Source of the DNA: Ramlibacter agri
GTDB taxonomy: Bacteria > Pseudomonadota > Gammaproteobacteria > Burkholderiales > Burkholderiaceae_C
Direction: 5' to 3'
NCBI RefSeq assembly: GCF_012927085.1
Contig: NZ_JABBFX010000002.1
Location: 992,001-1,056,000 of the forward strand
DNA length: 64,000 nt
A model generated the notes under the pieces. It searched no databases. It was not told where the DNA came from and saw only the letters and a list, made by a program, of their open reading frames with translations. Of the stretch, positions 45,000-54,497 are shown piece by piece; position 1 is the stretch's first letter, and each line of letters opens with the position of its first letter. The position numbers were made by a program, and so were the translations under genes.

Positions 45000-45908
45000 A
45001 TGAAATTCCTGAACTTTGTCCACGGCGACGCGCCGTCCCTCGGCGCACTCATCTCGGACGGGCGCATCCTGGATCTCTCGTCCGCCTGGGACCAGGCGGG
45101 TGTCCCGCGCTGCGTCGACGATCTCATGCGCGCCGGCCCGCAGGCGCTGGAAACGGCGTCCCGGCTCATCGCGCGGGCAGAGGCGCAGCAGCCCGGTATG
45201 CCGATGGTCGCCTACGACAGGGCAATCATCCTGCCGCCCGTGGCGAGCACCGGACGCAACATCTTCAACGTGGGCCGCAACTACCGCGATCACATCATCG
45301 AGGGGAACATCGCCAACGGCAGGCCGGCGAACGCCTTTCCCGAGGCCATCGAGTTCTTCACCAAGCCCCGGACGGCACTGGTGGGGCACCGTGGAAGCGT
45401 TCTGCGCCATGGCAAGCTGACCAACAGCCTCGATTACGAAGTGGAGCTTGCGATCGTCATCGGCAAGGGAGGCCGCGACATCAAGCGCGAGGACGCCCGT
45501 GGGCACGTCTTCGGCTACACCATCCTCAACGACATCACGGCCCGCGACCTCCAGAAGAAGCACGGGCAATGGTTCAAGGGCAAGGCGCTGGACACCAGCT
45601 GCCCGCTCGGCCCGGTGGTGGTGCATGCGAGTGCCATCGCCGATCCGGACAAGCTCGATCTGGAACTCGATATCGACGGTGACTTGCGCCAGAGCGACAA
45701 CACGTCCGACATGCTCTTCGACGTCGCGTCGATCATCGAGCAGCTCTCCGCCGGCATGACGCTGGAGTGCGGCGACGTCATTGCCACCGGGACACCCAAG
45801 GGCGTGGGCTTCGCCCAGAAGCCGCCGCGGTGCATGGAGGTCGGTCAGACGGTGAATGCGCGTATCAAGGGCATCGGCGAGCTGAGCAACGTCATCGTCG
45901 AGGGCTAG
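45000..45908 (+). CDS. fumarylacetoacetate hydrolase family protein
   Basis: A 302-residue FAH-family enzyme. FNVGRNYRDHI is the start of the core, DYEVELAIVIGKGGRDI carries the metal-binding Glu residues, and TILNDITARDLQ, SDNTSDMLFDVASIIEQLS and ATGTPKGVGFAQKPP complete the fold. Members hydrolyse or decarboxylate beta-diketo or 2-oxo acids in aromatic catabolism. The ATG at 45000 lacks an obvious ribosome site. A Bug receptor follows after 45 bases, suggesting uptake and breakdown of one substrate. Confidence 0.87.
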   Translation: MKFLNFVHGDAPSLGALISDGRILDLSSAWDQAGVPRCVDDLMRAGPQALETASRLIARAEAQQPGMPMVAYDRAIILPPVASTGRNIFNVGRNYRDHIIEGNIANGRPANAFPEAIEFFTKPRTALVGHRGSVLRHGKLTNSLDYEVELAIVIGKGGRDIKREDARGHVFGYTILNDITARDLQKKHGQWFKGKALDTSCPLGPVVVHASAIADPDKLDLELDIDGDLRQSDNTSDMLFDVASIIEQLSAGMTLECGDVIATGTPKGVGFAQKPPRCMEVGQTVNARIKGIGELSNVIVEG

Positions 45909-45953
45909 CTCGCCGAGCTTGCCCGGCCCCTACTACAAACAAGGAGACAAGAC

Positions 45954-46919
45954 TTGAAAAGAAGAATCGTCCGCAGGCTGGCAGGCGCTCTTTGCGCCGC
46001 GCTGTTCTCCCTTGCGGCGCATGCCCAGGGAGACCCCACGGTTCGCATCATCGTTCCGTTCAATCCTGGCGGTGGTTCGGACCTGTTCGCCCGGACGGTC
46101 TCTCCCGGCCTGGCCAGCGCCCTCAAACGCACCGTCATCGTGGAGAACAAGGCGGGCGCGGGCGGCGTCATCGGCGCAGACGCCGTCGCCAAGGCCAAGC
46201 CGGATGGAAACACGCTGCTGGTCTCCGACTTCGGCGTCTATTCGATCAGCCCGTCGCTGTATCCCAGGCTTCCGTATGCGGCGAAGGACTTTCAGCCAGT
46301 TGTGGAGCTTGCCCGCTTCCCCAACGTGCTGGTGGTGCCGGGCAGTTCGCCCTTCAACAATCTCGCGGACCTGCTGAAGGCAGCGCGCAAGGACCCCGAT
46401 ACGCTGACGATCGCGTCGGCTGGCAACGGCAGCAGCCCGCACCTGACCGCCGAGAAGTTCCAGCGCGCCGCCCAGATCAAGCTGGTCCATGTGGCCTACA
46501 AGGGCGCGGGCCCGGCGATCGCGGACACGATGGGCGGACAGGTCCAGATGATGTTCACCGGGCTGCCCAGCGTGAGCGAATTCGTGGCGAGCGGGAAGTT
46601 GAAGGTCCTGGCCATCGCTTCCGCAAGCCGGTCCGAATTCGCCCCCGAGGTGCCGACCTTCGGTGAGGCAGGTGTCGCCGGCTTCGAATCCTCGATCTCG
46701 CAGGGCCTGTTCGCTCCTGCGGGAACTCCGGCCGCGACAGTTGCCCAGATCAACGCTGCGATCAACCAGCTGATGGCGGGCAAGGAGATGGCCCAGCGCA
46801 TGCAGCAGCTGAAAGTCTCGCCCAGACAGGAGACCCCGGCGCAGTACAAGGCATGGCTGGACCAGGAAGCCAAGACCTGGTCACAGCTGATCAAGGACGC
46901 GGCCATCAAGGTTGAATGA
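45954..46919 (+). CDS. Bug-type tripartite tricarboxylate receptor protein
   Basis: A 321-residue periplasmic binding protein with a signal peptide (cleavage near SLAAHA). IIVPFNPGGGSDLFARTVSPGLASAL and VIVENKAGAGGVIGADAVAKAKPDG are the hallmark ligand-loop motifs of TctC/Bug receptors. They bind organic acids for TTT transporters or sensing. The start is TTG at 45954 with AAGGAG 9 bases before it; no ATG fits. No TctA or TctB gene is present in the window. Confidence 0.85.
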   Translation: MKRRIVRRLAGALCAALFSLAAHAQGDPTVRIIVPFNPGGGSDLFARTVSPGLASALKRTVIVENKAGAGGVIGADAVAKAKPDGNTLLVSDFGVYSISPSLYPRLPYAAKDFQPVVELARFPNVLVVPGSSPFNNLADLLKAARKDPDTLTIASAGNGSSPHLTAEKFQRAAQIKLVHVAYKGAGPAIADTMGGQVQMMFTGLPSVSEFVASGKLKVLAIASASRSEFAPEVPTFGEAGVAGFESSISQGLFAPAGTPAATVAQINAAINQLMAGKEMAQRMQQLKVSPRQETPAQYKAWLDQEAKTWSQLIKDAAIKVE

Positions 46920-46925
46920 GAAATC

Positions 46926-46945
46926 GCCTGGCCCTCGGGCCAGGC
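46926..46945. terminator. hairpin downstream of the Bug gene
   Basis: GCCTGGCC and GGCCAGGC form an 8-bp stem with a 4-base loop 6 bases after the stop. No T tract follows, so termination is only probable. Confidence 0.45.
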
Positions 46946-46974
46946 TCTCGGCGTCCTCCACGGAGTGCACTCCG

Positions 46975-47121
46975 GCCAGCAAGCTCGCACCGGAGGCGTT
47001 GCGGGCCTGGGCCAACAGCAGGCTTGGCAAGACCCCGCGCATCTCGCAAGTGCACCTGTTGCGGGAGTTGCCATGCAGCGCCATCGGCAAGGTGCTCAAG
47101 CGGGAACTGCAGGAAAGCAGC
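46975..47121 (+). pseudogene. 3' remnant of an acyl-CoA synthetase (AMP-binding) gene
   Basis: The frame reads RAWANSRLGKTPRIS, then QVHLLRELPCSAIGKVLKRE, the unmistakable C-terminus of AMP-dependent acyl-CoA synthetases including the catalytic Lys (GKVLKRE). Upstream of about 46975 there is no similarity, and no start or A-domain exists in the window. A 3' fragment of about 45 codons, on the strand of the FAH-Bug pair. The rest of the gap up to 47276 holds nothing I can support. Confidence 0.75.
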
Positions 47122-47276
47122 ATGAGCGGGACGCCCTACCTGGTGCGGTGCGGAACGAATGCGCCTGTGCAGTCCGGTGCGTGGCTTCGGGCAGAGCTCG
47201 GTCGGTATCGGGCAGCGGCTCGTCCTTGAGAGGGCAAGCCAAAGCAAGACCTTGGCGAGCTCTTGCGGCTGGCGCC

Positions 47277-50200
47277 TCAGGCTCCTTGGGTGCCGGCGTC
47301 GGGCGCCGCATTGGAGCCTGTCCGCAGGTGGTGGAAGAGACGTCCCAGCGCCAGGTACACCACTGGCGTCGTATAGAGCGTGAGCAGTTGCGAGACCACC
47401 AGCCCACCGACGATGGCGATGCCCAGCGGCCGGCGCAGCTCCGCGCCAACCCCGTGGCCCAGGGCCAGCGGGAGCGCACCGAGCAGGGCCGCCATCGTCG
47501 TCATCATGATCGGCCGGAATCGCAGAACGCAGCCCCGGCGGATCGCCTCGAAGGGCGACAGGCCGTCCTGCCGCTCGGCCTGCAGCGCGAAGTCGATCAT
47601 CATGATCGCGTTCTTCTTCACGATGCCGATCAGCAGCACGATGCCGATCATGCCCAGGATCGTGAGCCCTTCTCCCGACAGCCACAGCGCCGCCAGCGCG
47701 CCCACGCCGGCCGAGGGCAGCGTCGAGATGATCGTCAGCGGGTGCACGGGATGCTCGTAGAGCACCCCAAGCACCACGTACACCGTGAGGACCGCCGCCA
47801 GCAGCAGCCAGGGCTGGGTGCGCAGCGAATCCTGGAAAGCCTGCGCGGTCCCCTGGAAACTTCCGACGACGGTGTCCGGGATGCCGACCTTCTGCGAAGC
47901 GGCGTCGATCGCCGCGACCGCATCGCCCAGCGCATGGCCAGGCGCGAGGTTGAACGACAGCGTGACGGCGGGGAACAGGCCCTGGTGGTTGATCGTGACC
48001 GGCGCAGTGCCGTTCTCCACGGTCGCGAGCAGGCTCAGCGGCACCAGCTCGTTGCTCGACGTGGAGCGCACGAACAGGTGCGACAGCGCCTGCGCGTCCA
48101 GCTGCCAGCGTGGCTCGAGCTCGAGGATCACGCTGTACTGGTCCAGCTGCGTGAAGAGTGTCGCGACCTGCCGCTGGCCGAAGGCATCGTACAGGGCGTC
48201 ATCGATCGCCTGCACCGTCACGCCGAGGCGTGAAGCGGTATCGCGGTCGATCCGCAGCGTGGCCTGCGCCGCCGAGGGCTGCTGGTCGGAGCCGAGGTCC
48301 GTCAGCTCCGGCGCCGCCTTCAGCGCCTTCTGCAGCGCGCTGCTCCAGCGCACGAGCTCCGCGGTGTCGGGGGCCTGCAGCGTGTATTGGTACTGCGCTT
48401 TGCTGCTGCGACCCCCCACCTGGATGTCCTGCATCGCCTGCAGCGACAGCTTGACGCCAGGCACCTGCAGGGCGGCCTTCTTCAGGCGCAGCATCACGTC
48501 GGCGGCGCCGGCGCGCTGCCCGAAGGGTTGCAGCTGGATCATCATGCGGCCCTGATCCAGCGTCGGATTCGGGCCGATCCAGTAGTACACGGTCTGCACG
48601 TCCGGGTCGGCCTGCACCACCGCGGCGGTGCGGGCTATGTTGTCCTGCATGGCGGCGAACGAGGCGTCGGCCGCGCCCTCGACGGTGGCGGAAATCATCC
48701 CGGTATCCTGCAGCGGGAAGAAGCCTTTGGGGATGCGCGCATACAGCAGCGCGGTGCAGGCGATGGTCGCCACCATGATGGCCAGCAGCAGCCGCTGGTG
48801 GCGCAGAGCGGCATCCAGGCTGCGCGCGTAGGCGGCCTGCATCGCCTCAAACACGCGCTCGGCCCAGGCGCTGAAGCGTCCCTGCATGGCATGGGCGCTG
48901 CCCCCGAGGCGAGCCGCCAGCATCGGAGCGATGGTGAGCGAGACCAGGCCGGAGATGCCGATCGCGATGCTGACGGTGACGGCGAACTCGCGGAACAGGC
49001 GCCCGACCATCCCTCCCATCAGCAGGATGGGGATGAACACTGCCACCAGCGAGACGGTCATCGACAGCACGGTGAAGCCGATCTCGCGCGTGCCGTCCAG
49101 GGCTGCCTGCAGCGGCGTCTTTCCCAATTCGCGGTGCCGGGCGATGTTCTCCAGCACGACGATCGCGTCGTCGACCACGAAGCCCACGGCGATCGACAGG
49201 CCCATGATCGACAGGTTGTCCAGCGTGTAGCCCAGCAGGTACATCGTCGCAAAGGTGCCCAGCAGCGAGAGCGGAATGGTGATGCTCGCGACCACCGTGC
49301 TGGCGACGTTGCGCAGGAACAGGAAGATCACCATGACCACCAGCGCCACCGACAGCAGCAGCGTGAACTGTACGTCCGCCACCGAGGCGTTGATGGTCTG
49401 GGTGCGGTCGCCGACCACGGTCACCTTCGTGTCGGCCGGCAGCCCTGCGGTCATCGAGGCCAGCTGCTCCTTGATGGTCCGCGTCGTCTGCACGACGTTG
49501 GACCCGGGTTGCTGGTGCACGTCGATGATGATCGCGTCGTCCTTGCCCAGCTTCGCCGCCTGGCGCACGTCTTCCGCCGCGTCGACCACCTCACCCAGGT
49601 CGCCCAGGCGGATCGGCGCGCCGTCCTTGTAGGCGACGACGATATCGCGGAAGCCGGCCGTGCCCGCGATCTGGTCCGTCGCTTCGAGGGCGACGGTCTT
49701 GTCGGCGCCGTTCAGGCTGCCCTTGGGCGCGCTCACTGTGCTGATGCCGACGATGTTGCGGACGTCGGCCAAGGTCAGGCCGCGCTGGGCGAGCCGGTCC
49801 GGGTCGACCCGGATGCGCACCGCGGGGCGCTGCTGCCCGTGGAAGTCCACCAGGCCGACGCCCGGCACCTGCGACAGCTTCTGCGCCAGGAAGTTGTCGG
49901 CATAGCGATTGAGCTCCGTCAGGGGCCGCACCGGCGAGGTGATCGCCAGCGACAGCACCGTCTGCTGCGCCGGATTCACCTTGTGGTACGAGGGCGGCGT
50001 GGTCATCGTCTTGGGCAGCGAGCGGCCGGCCTGCGCCAGCGCGCTCTGCACGTCCTGCGCCGCGCCGTCGATGTTGCGCGCGAGGTCGAACTGCAGGACG
50101 ATCGAGGTCTTGCCAAGCGAGCTCGACGAGGTCATCGACGTGACCTGCGGCACCTGCGAAAGCGCGCGCTCCAGCGGCGTCGCGACCGAGGTGGCCATCG

Positions 50201-50372
50201 TCTCGGCGCTGGCCCCGGGCAAGGCGGCCGCGATCGAGATGGTCGGGAAGTCCACCTGCGGCAGCGGCGCGACCTGCAGGTTGAAGTAGGCCAGCGCGCC
50301 CAGCAGCAGCAGGCTCAGCGCCGCGAGGCAGGTGGTCACCGGCCGCCGGATGAAGGGGGATGAGAGGTTCAT
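47277..50372 (-). CDS. RND multidrug efflux permease (HAE1 type)
   Basis: A 1031-residue inner-membrane RND pump. MNLSSPFIRRPVTTCLAALSLLLLG, PGASAETMATSVATPLERAL and a helix-4 GFVVDDAIVVLENIARH with the proton-relay Asp pair are seen, plus KKNAIMMIDFALQ and PLALGHGVGAELRRPLG near the end. MdtB/MdtC-type specificity (drugs, bile-type compounds) fits better than a metal pump because the CusA/CzcA metal site is absent. Its ATG overlaps the adaptor stop (ATGA). It ends an operon driven by a two-component system. Confidence 0.9.
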   Translation of the reverse strand: MNLSSPFIRRPVTTCLAALSLLLLGALAYFNLQVAPLPQVDFPTISIAAALPGASAETMATSVATPLERALSQVPQVTSMTSSSSLGKTSIVLQFDLARNIDGAAQDVQSALAQAGRSLPKTMTTPPSYHKVNPAQQTVLSLAITSPVRPLTELNRYADNFLAQKLSQVPGVGLVDFHGQQRPAVRIRVDPDRLAQRGLTLADVRNIVGISTVSAPKGSLNGADKTVALEATDQIAGTAGFRDIVVAYKDGAPIRLGDLGEVVDAAEDVRQAAKLGKDDAIIIDVHQQPGSNVVQTTRTIKEQLASMTAGLPADTKVTVVGDRTQTINASVADVQFTLLLSVALVVMVIFLFLRNVASTVVASITIPLSLLGTFATMYLLGYTLDNLSIMGLSIAVGFVVDDAIVVLENIARHRELGKTPLQAALDGTREIGFTVLSMTVSLVAVFIPILLMGGMVGRLFREFAVTVSIAIGISGLVSLTIAPMLAARLGGSAHAMQGRFSAWAERVFEAMQAAYARSLDAALRHQRLLLAIMVATIACTALLYARIPKGFFPLQDTGMISATVEGAADASFAAMQDNIARTAAVVQADPDVQTVYYWIGPNPTLDQGRMMIQLQPFGQRAGAADVMLRLKKAALQVPGVKLSLQAMQDIQVGGRSSKAQYQYTLQAPDTAELVRWSSALQKALKAAPELTDLGSDQQPSAAQATLRIDRDTASRLGVTVQAIDDALYDAFGQRQVATLFTQLDQYSVILELEPRWQLDAQALSHLFVRSTSSNELVPLSLLATVENGTAPVTINHQGLFPAVTLSFNLAPGHALGDAVAAIDAASQKVGIPDTVVGSFQGTAQAFQDSLRTQPWLLLAAVLTVYVVLGVLYEHPVHPLTIISTLPSAGVGALAALWLSGEGLTILGMIGIVLLIGIVKKNAIMMIDFALQAERQDGLSPFEAIRRGCVLRFRPIMMTTMAALLGALPLALGHGVGAELRRPLGIAIVGGLVVSQLLTLYTTPVVYLALGRLFHHLRTGSNAAPDAGTQGA

Positions 50373-51538
50373 CGCGCGGCTCCCCCGGCCTCGGCCCGCG
50401 CCACGACCTTGACACCGGGCGCCAGGCGGTACTGGCCCTGCGTCACGACCGCATCTCCCGCCTGCAGCCCGGACTGGATCCATTGCACGCCGTCGACGAC
50501 GGCGCCGGCGACGACCTTGCGCGGCTGCGCCGCGCCCTGTGCATCCACGAGATACACGTACGCGCTGTCCGGCCCCTGCTGCACTGCATCCTTCGGCACC
50601 ACGGTGGCGTCAGCCTGTGTGCGCACCAGCAGCTGCGCCGCCACCAGCTCGCCAGGCCACAAGCTGCCCGGCGCGTTGTCGAAGCGCGCCTTGAGCTGCA
50701 CCTGCCCGCTGGTCGTGGCCACCTGGCTGTCGACGAACACCAGCTCGCCGCTCGCGAGCCGCCGCGAACGGTCGCGAGAGAGCGCGACCACCTGCAGCGG
50801 GTGGCTGCGCGATTCCTGCAGCACCTGCGGCAGCAGGTCCTGCGGCACCGAGAAGCTCACCCAGATCGGGTTCATCTGCGTGATGGCGACGATGCCGGTC
50901 GCATCGGCCGTGTGCACCATCGAACCGCTCGGGGCGAGCTGCTGGCCGACCCGGCCGGCCGCGGGCGCGGTCACCTGCGTGAAGCTCAGTTGCAGGCGGG
51001 CCGATTCCACGGCCGCGCGCGCGGCCTGCACGGTGGCCGCCTGCGTTGCGACCTGCGCGCGCAGGGTGTCCACCGTCTGCACCGGGCCCGCGCCGGCGCG
51101 AGCCAGGCTGTCGGCGCGGTCCAGGTCGACTTTGTTGCTGGCCAGCTTCGCCTCTTCCTGGGCCTGAACGGCCTGGGCCTGCGCGAGCTGCACCTGCAGC
51201 GGCCGCGGGTCGATGGTCGCGAGCAGGTCGCCCGCCTTCACGGTCTGGCCCTCCTTGAAGTGGATGCCGAGCAGCTGGCCGTCCACACGCGCGCGCACGC
51301 TCACCGTGTTGAGCGAGGTCACGGTGCCGATCGCGTCCACCCACAACGGCAGCGTGCGGCGCTGGGCATGGCCGATCTGCACCGGCACGGCCGCGGGCGC
51401 CACGGGCAGGCTGGCCGACGCTGCCGGCGTCAGCCCGTGCAGCTGGAAACCGAGGACGGCCAGCGCCACCACCGGCAGCACCAGCCACAGCCGCCGGCGC
51501 CGCATTGCGGCGAAGCCGCGGGTAACAAGGTTCTTCAT
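50369..51538 (-). CDS. RND efflux periplasmic adaptor protein
   Basis: A 389-residue membrane fusion protein with one N-terminal hydrophobic anchor (LWLVLPVVALAVLGFQ). VRARVDGQLLGIHFKEGQTVKAGD is the lipoyl start, a long alpha-hairpin with repeated QAQAVQAQEE and VQAARAAVESARLQL follows, then TQVTAPAAGRVGQQ and the C-terminal barrel. It links the pump to the outer membrane factor, and its gene overlaps both neighbours by four bases (ATGA each side). Confidence 0.9.
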   Translation of the reverse strand: MKNLVTRGFAAMRRRRLWLVLPVVALAVLGFQLHGLTPAASASLPVAPAAVPVQIGHAQRRTLPLWVDAIGTVTSLNTVSVRARVDGQLLGIHFKEGQTVKAGDLLATIDPRPLQVQLAQAQAVQAQEEAKLASNKVDLDRADSLARAGAGPVQTVDTLRAQVATQAATVQAARAAVESARLQLSFTQVTAPAAGRVGQQLAPSGSMVHTADATGIVAITQMNPIWVSFSVPQDLLPQVLQESRSHPLQVVALSRDRSRRLASGELVFVDSQVATTSGQVQLKARFDNAPGSLWPGELVAAQLLVRTQADATVVPKDAVQQGPDSAYVYLVDAQGAAQPRKVVAGAVVDGVQWIQSGLQAGDAVVTQGQYRLAPGVKVVARAEAGGAAR

Positions 51539-52917
51539 GAGGATTGCTTCGTTGTCGGGGATTCGGTCCGGGCCAGGGAAGCGCCGGCCGGCTGGCCGGC
51601 ACCGAGCGCGACGTACAGGCTCACGGCGGCCTGCAAGCGCTGCAGGCGGGTCTGCAGGACGGCGTCCTCGGCCTGGTACAGGGTCCGCTGGCCCAGCAGG
51701 ACGTTCAGGAAGTCGGTGGTGCCGTATTGCAGGCGCACGCGGGACAGCTCCAGGGCGCGGCGCGCGGAGACGACCGCCGCCTCCTCGATGCGCTCGGTAT
51801 CGCGCGTCGCCGCCACCGCATGCATCTGAGTCTCCGCGGTCTGCAGGCCCTGGGCGATCGCCTTGCGGTAAGCCAGGACGAGTTCTTCGGCGCGTGCGCG
51901 GTCGACGTCCAGTTGCCCGGCGCGCTGGCCGCCGTCGAACAAGGGCTGCAGCGCCGATCCGGCGAGCGACCAGATCGCCTGCGCCGGGTTGAAGGCCGCG
52001 CCCAGCGTCGCGCTGACCGTGAGCTTGGGCAGGAAGGCCGCGCGCGCGACGGCGACGTCGAAGTTGGCCGAGCGCAGCTGCGCCTCCGCCGTCCGCACCT
52101 GGGGCAGGCGCGCGATCGCGTCGGCGGGCGAAGTGGCCGGCACGTCGGGCACCTGCAGTGCCTGCAAGCCTTCGGGGTCGACGCCGAAGCCCTCGGGCAT
52201 CGCGCCCAGCAGCACGGCGAGATCGCCCACGGCCTGGGCTCGTTGCTGCGCCAGCGCCGGAACGGTCGCTTCCACCGTCTGCAAGGCGTTGCGCTGCTGC
52301 TCCACCTCCAGTTGCGAGGTCGCACCGAGGCGGGCCTGGGTTTCGACCAGTTGCAGCGTCTGGCGCGAGCTGTCCGCGATCAGGCGCGCCAGGCGGATGC
52401 GTTCGTCCAGGCAGAGGACCTGGAAGTAGCCGTTGGCGATGGCCGCAGCCACGGTGGAGCGCGCCGCATCGACATCGGACACGGCGGCATCGACCAGGGC
52501 GGCGGCGGAGTCACGCAGCGCCGCATTGCCACCGGCGAAGTCGAGGTCCATGGACGCCTGCAGGCTCGCCGTCCTGGCCACGCTGCTCGTCCCGCGCGCG
52601 GCCGCTGCCGCTGCATCGAGCGCAGGCAGCAGGCCCGCTCGCGCGATCGCGGACTGTCCGCGCGCCTGCTCGAGACGCTGCCGCGCGATCGCCAGATCGA
52701 AACCATCGCGCACGCCGCGCGTGATCAGGGCGTCGAGCTGGGAGCTGCCGAAGGCCATCCACCAATCCGGCGCAGGCGCGGCCTCGGTGTCAGTGTGCGG
52801 AGCGTCCCAGCGGGCCGGCAGCTGGCCGGCGGTGATGGCTGGGGGCTGGGTCGTCGCGCAGCCGGCCAGGAGAAATAGCGCTGCGGCCGTGGCGGCCGAC
52901 AGGGAAGCGAGTCGCAT
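51535..52917 (-). CDS. NodT-type outer membrane efflux lipoprotein
   Basis: A 460-residue TolC-like outer-membrane factor with a lipobox (LLAGC, Cys about 19). The mature chain has LPARWD, the internally repeated helical barrel segments (ARQRLEQARGQSAIARAG; RTAEAQLRSANFDVAVARAAFLP) and LGAAFNPAQAIWSLAGS. It completes the tripartite pump. It is the first efflux component gene after the regulators, 74 bases past the kinase gene stop, and its stop overlaps the adaptor start. Confidence 0.89.
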   Translation of the reverse strand: MRLASLSAATAAALFLLAGCATTQPPAITAGQLPARWDAPHTDTEAAPAPDWWMAFGSSQLDALITRGVRDGFDLAIARQRLEQARGQSAIARAGLLPALDAAAAAARGTSSVARTASLQASMDLDFAGGNAALRDSAAALVDAAVSDVDAARSTVAAAIANGYFQVLCLDERIRLARLIADSSRQTLQLVETQARLGATSQLEVEQQRNALQTVEATVPALAQQRAQAVGDLAVLLGAMPEGFGVDPEGLQALQVPDVPATSPADAIARLPQVRTAEAQLRSANFDVAVARAAFLPKLTVSATLGAAFNPAQAIWSLAGSALQPLFDGGQRAGQLDVDRARAEELVLAYRKAIAQGLQTAETQMHAVAATRDTERIEEAAVVSARRALELSRVRLQYGTTDFLNVLLGQRTLYQAEDAVLQTRLQRLQAAVSLYVALGAGQPAGASLARTESPTTKQSS

Positions 52918-52991
52918 GGGTCAGGGACGTGGATGCCAACAAGGAAGCCGGACGATATCCAGGCGCCCCCCACCCGAGCGTGTCCGCTGGA

Positions 52992-54497
52992 TTACGGTTT
53001 TGTCATGCCATCCCGCAGCCCCACCGCTGCGGGCTCGCCCGGGAAGCGCAGCGTGAAGGCCGTCGGCCGTCCCGGCGCGCTGCTGACAGCGACCGAGCCG
53101 CCGTGCATCTCCATGATCGAGCGGACGATCGCCAGGCCCAGCCCCGACCCGGCGGCGGAGCCCTGGCGCGAGGCGTCGACGCGGAAGAAGCGCTCGAAGA
53201 TGCGGTCCAGGTGCTCGGGCGGGATCGGTGGCCCATCGTTGCTCACCGTCAGCACGCAGGAGCCGTCGGTCACCGTCTCGGCGACCATGCGGATGACGCT
53301 GCCGCGTGCCGCATGTTGCAGCGCGTTGGACACGAGGTTGCTCACAGCGCGGACCAGCATGGTCTCATCGGCCCATACGCGGGCCGGGCCACCGGTGGCG
53401 GCGTGCACCTCCATCTGGAGCCCCACCCCGCGCTCTTCCGCCAGCAGCTCGAAGTAGCCCACCAGGCGCTCCAGCGCCGCCTGCAGGTCGGTCCAGGACG
53501 CCGTCACGCCGGGCTGGTTGTCCGCGCGCGCCAGGAACAGCATGTTGGCGATCATGCGGGACAGGCGCTCGTACTCCTCGACCGCCGACTCGAGCACCGC
53601 GCGGTACTCCTCGGCGCTGCGCGGACGCGAGAGCGCCACCTGCGCCTCGCCCAGCAGGTTGCTGATGGGCGTGCGCAGGTCGTGTGCCAGGTCCGAGGAA
53701 AACGCCGACAGCCGCTCGAACGCCGCCTGCAGCCGGTCCATCATGTGGTTGAAGGCGACCGCCGACTCCAGCAGTTCGGTGGGCGTGCCCTCCAGCGGCA
53801 GGCGCTCGTGCAGGTCCCGCACGCCGACGCGGCTCGCCGTGGCGCCGAAGCGCCGCAGGTTCACGAGGATGTGGCGGGCGATCCAGATGCCCAGGAGCGT
53901 CGCCAGTGCAGCCGCCGTCAGCATGGCGATCATGACGCCCTGGCGGTTGCGCTCGCGCAGTTCCCGCGTCGGCGTCGTCTCGATCGCCAGGCTGACCAGC
54001 ACAGGTCGGGCCAGGCCGGCGGCGATGCGGCCTTCGAGGACGCGGTAGCGCGTGCCGTTCGGCGCGCTCCACAGGAAGCTCGCCGCGTCTCCCAGTTGCA
54101 GGCGCAGCGCCTCGAGCTGGCCCATCGATGCGTCGGCCGGCAGGACCGCGGCATCGAGCAGCCGGACACCCGGGCCGGCCTTCGGCAGCTCTGGCCCCGG
54201 CGAGTGGACGATCGCCCTGCCCCCCTCCTCTCGGACCGCCAATTCAAGACGCCGGGTCCGCCGCAATGTCCGCTGCACGAGTGCCGGGATTGCCGCCGCA
54301 TCTCCGCCCGCCGCGGCCAGGTCGTCACGCAGGAACGCCAGGTTGGACAGCAGCACGAGCTCATTCTCTTCCCGCAGTTCATGGGCCAGGACGCGGTCGC
54401 TGAGATTGCCGAAGAACAGGATCGCCAGCACGGCGACGATGGCGATGGCAAGGCTGATCTGCGCCGTCATCGACCGGCGCGCGCGTGCCAGCTTCAT
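52992..54497 (-). CDS. sensor histidine kinase, heavy-metal-response type
   Basis: A 501-residue membrane kinase. Helix 1 (about 12-30) and helix 2 (about 188-208) flank a 155-residue periplasmic sensor. A HAMP-like link leads to AFSSDLAHDLRTPISNL (phospho-acceptor His272), then VRAVSNLVSNALQHA (N box) and GSGLGLAIVRSIMEMH (G box). The LAHDLRTPI core and following layout match heavy-metal sensor kinases such as CusS/CopS, but the ligand is unknown. Its start overlaps the regulator stop (ATGA). Confidence 0.88.
   Translation of the reverse strand: MKLARARRSMTAQISLAIAIVAVLAILFFGNLSDRVLAHELREENELVLLSNLAFLRDDLAAAGGDAAAIPALVQRTLRRTRRLELAVREEGGRAIVHSPGPELPKAGPGVRLLDAAVLPADASMGQLEALRLQLGDAASFLWSAPNGTRYRVLEGRIAAGLARPVLVSLAIETTPTRELRERNRQGVMIAMLTAAALATLLGIWIARHILVNLRRFGATASRVGVRDLHERLPLEGTPTELLESAVAFNHMMDRLQAAFERLSAFSSDLAHDLRTPISNLLGEAQVALSRPRSAEEYRAVLESAVEEYERLSRMIANMLFLARADNQPGVTASWTDLQAALERLVGYFELLAEERGVGLQMEVHAATGGPARVWADETMLVRAVSNLVSNALQHAARGSVIRMVAETVTDGSCVLTVSNDGPPIPPEHLDRIFERFFRVDASRQGSAAGSGLGLAIVRSIMEMHGGSVAVSSAPGRPTAFTLRFPGEPAAVGLRDGMTKP

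Noticed and set aside
48387..50363. 658-codon plus-strand frame opposite the RND pump
   Set aside because: Antisense shadow; no start signal and no motif.
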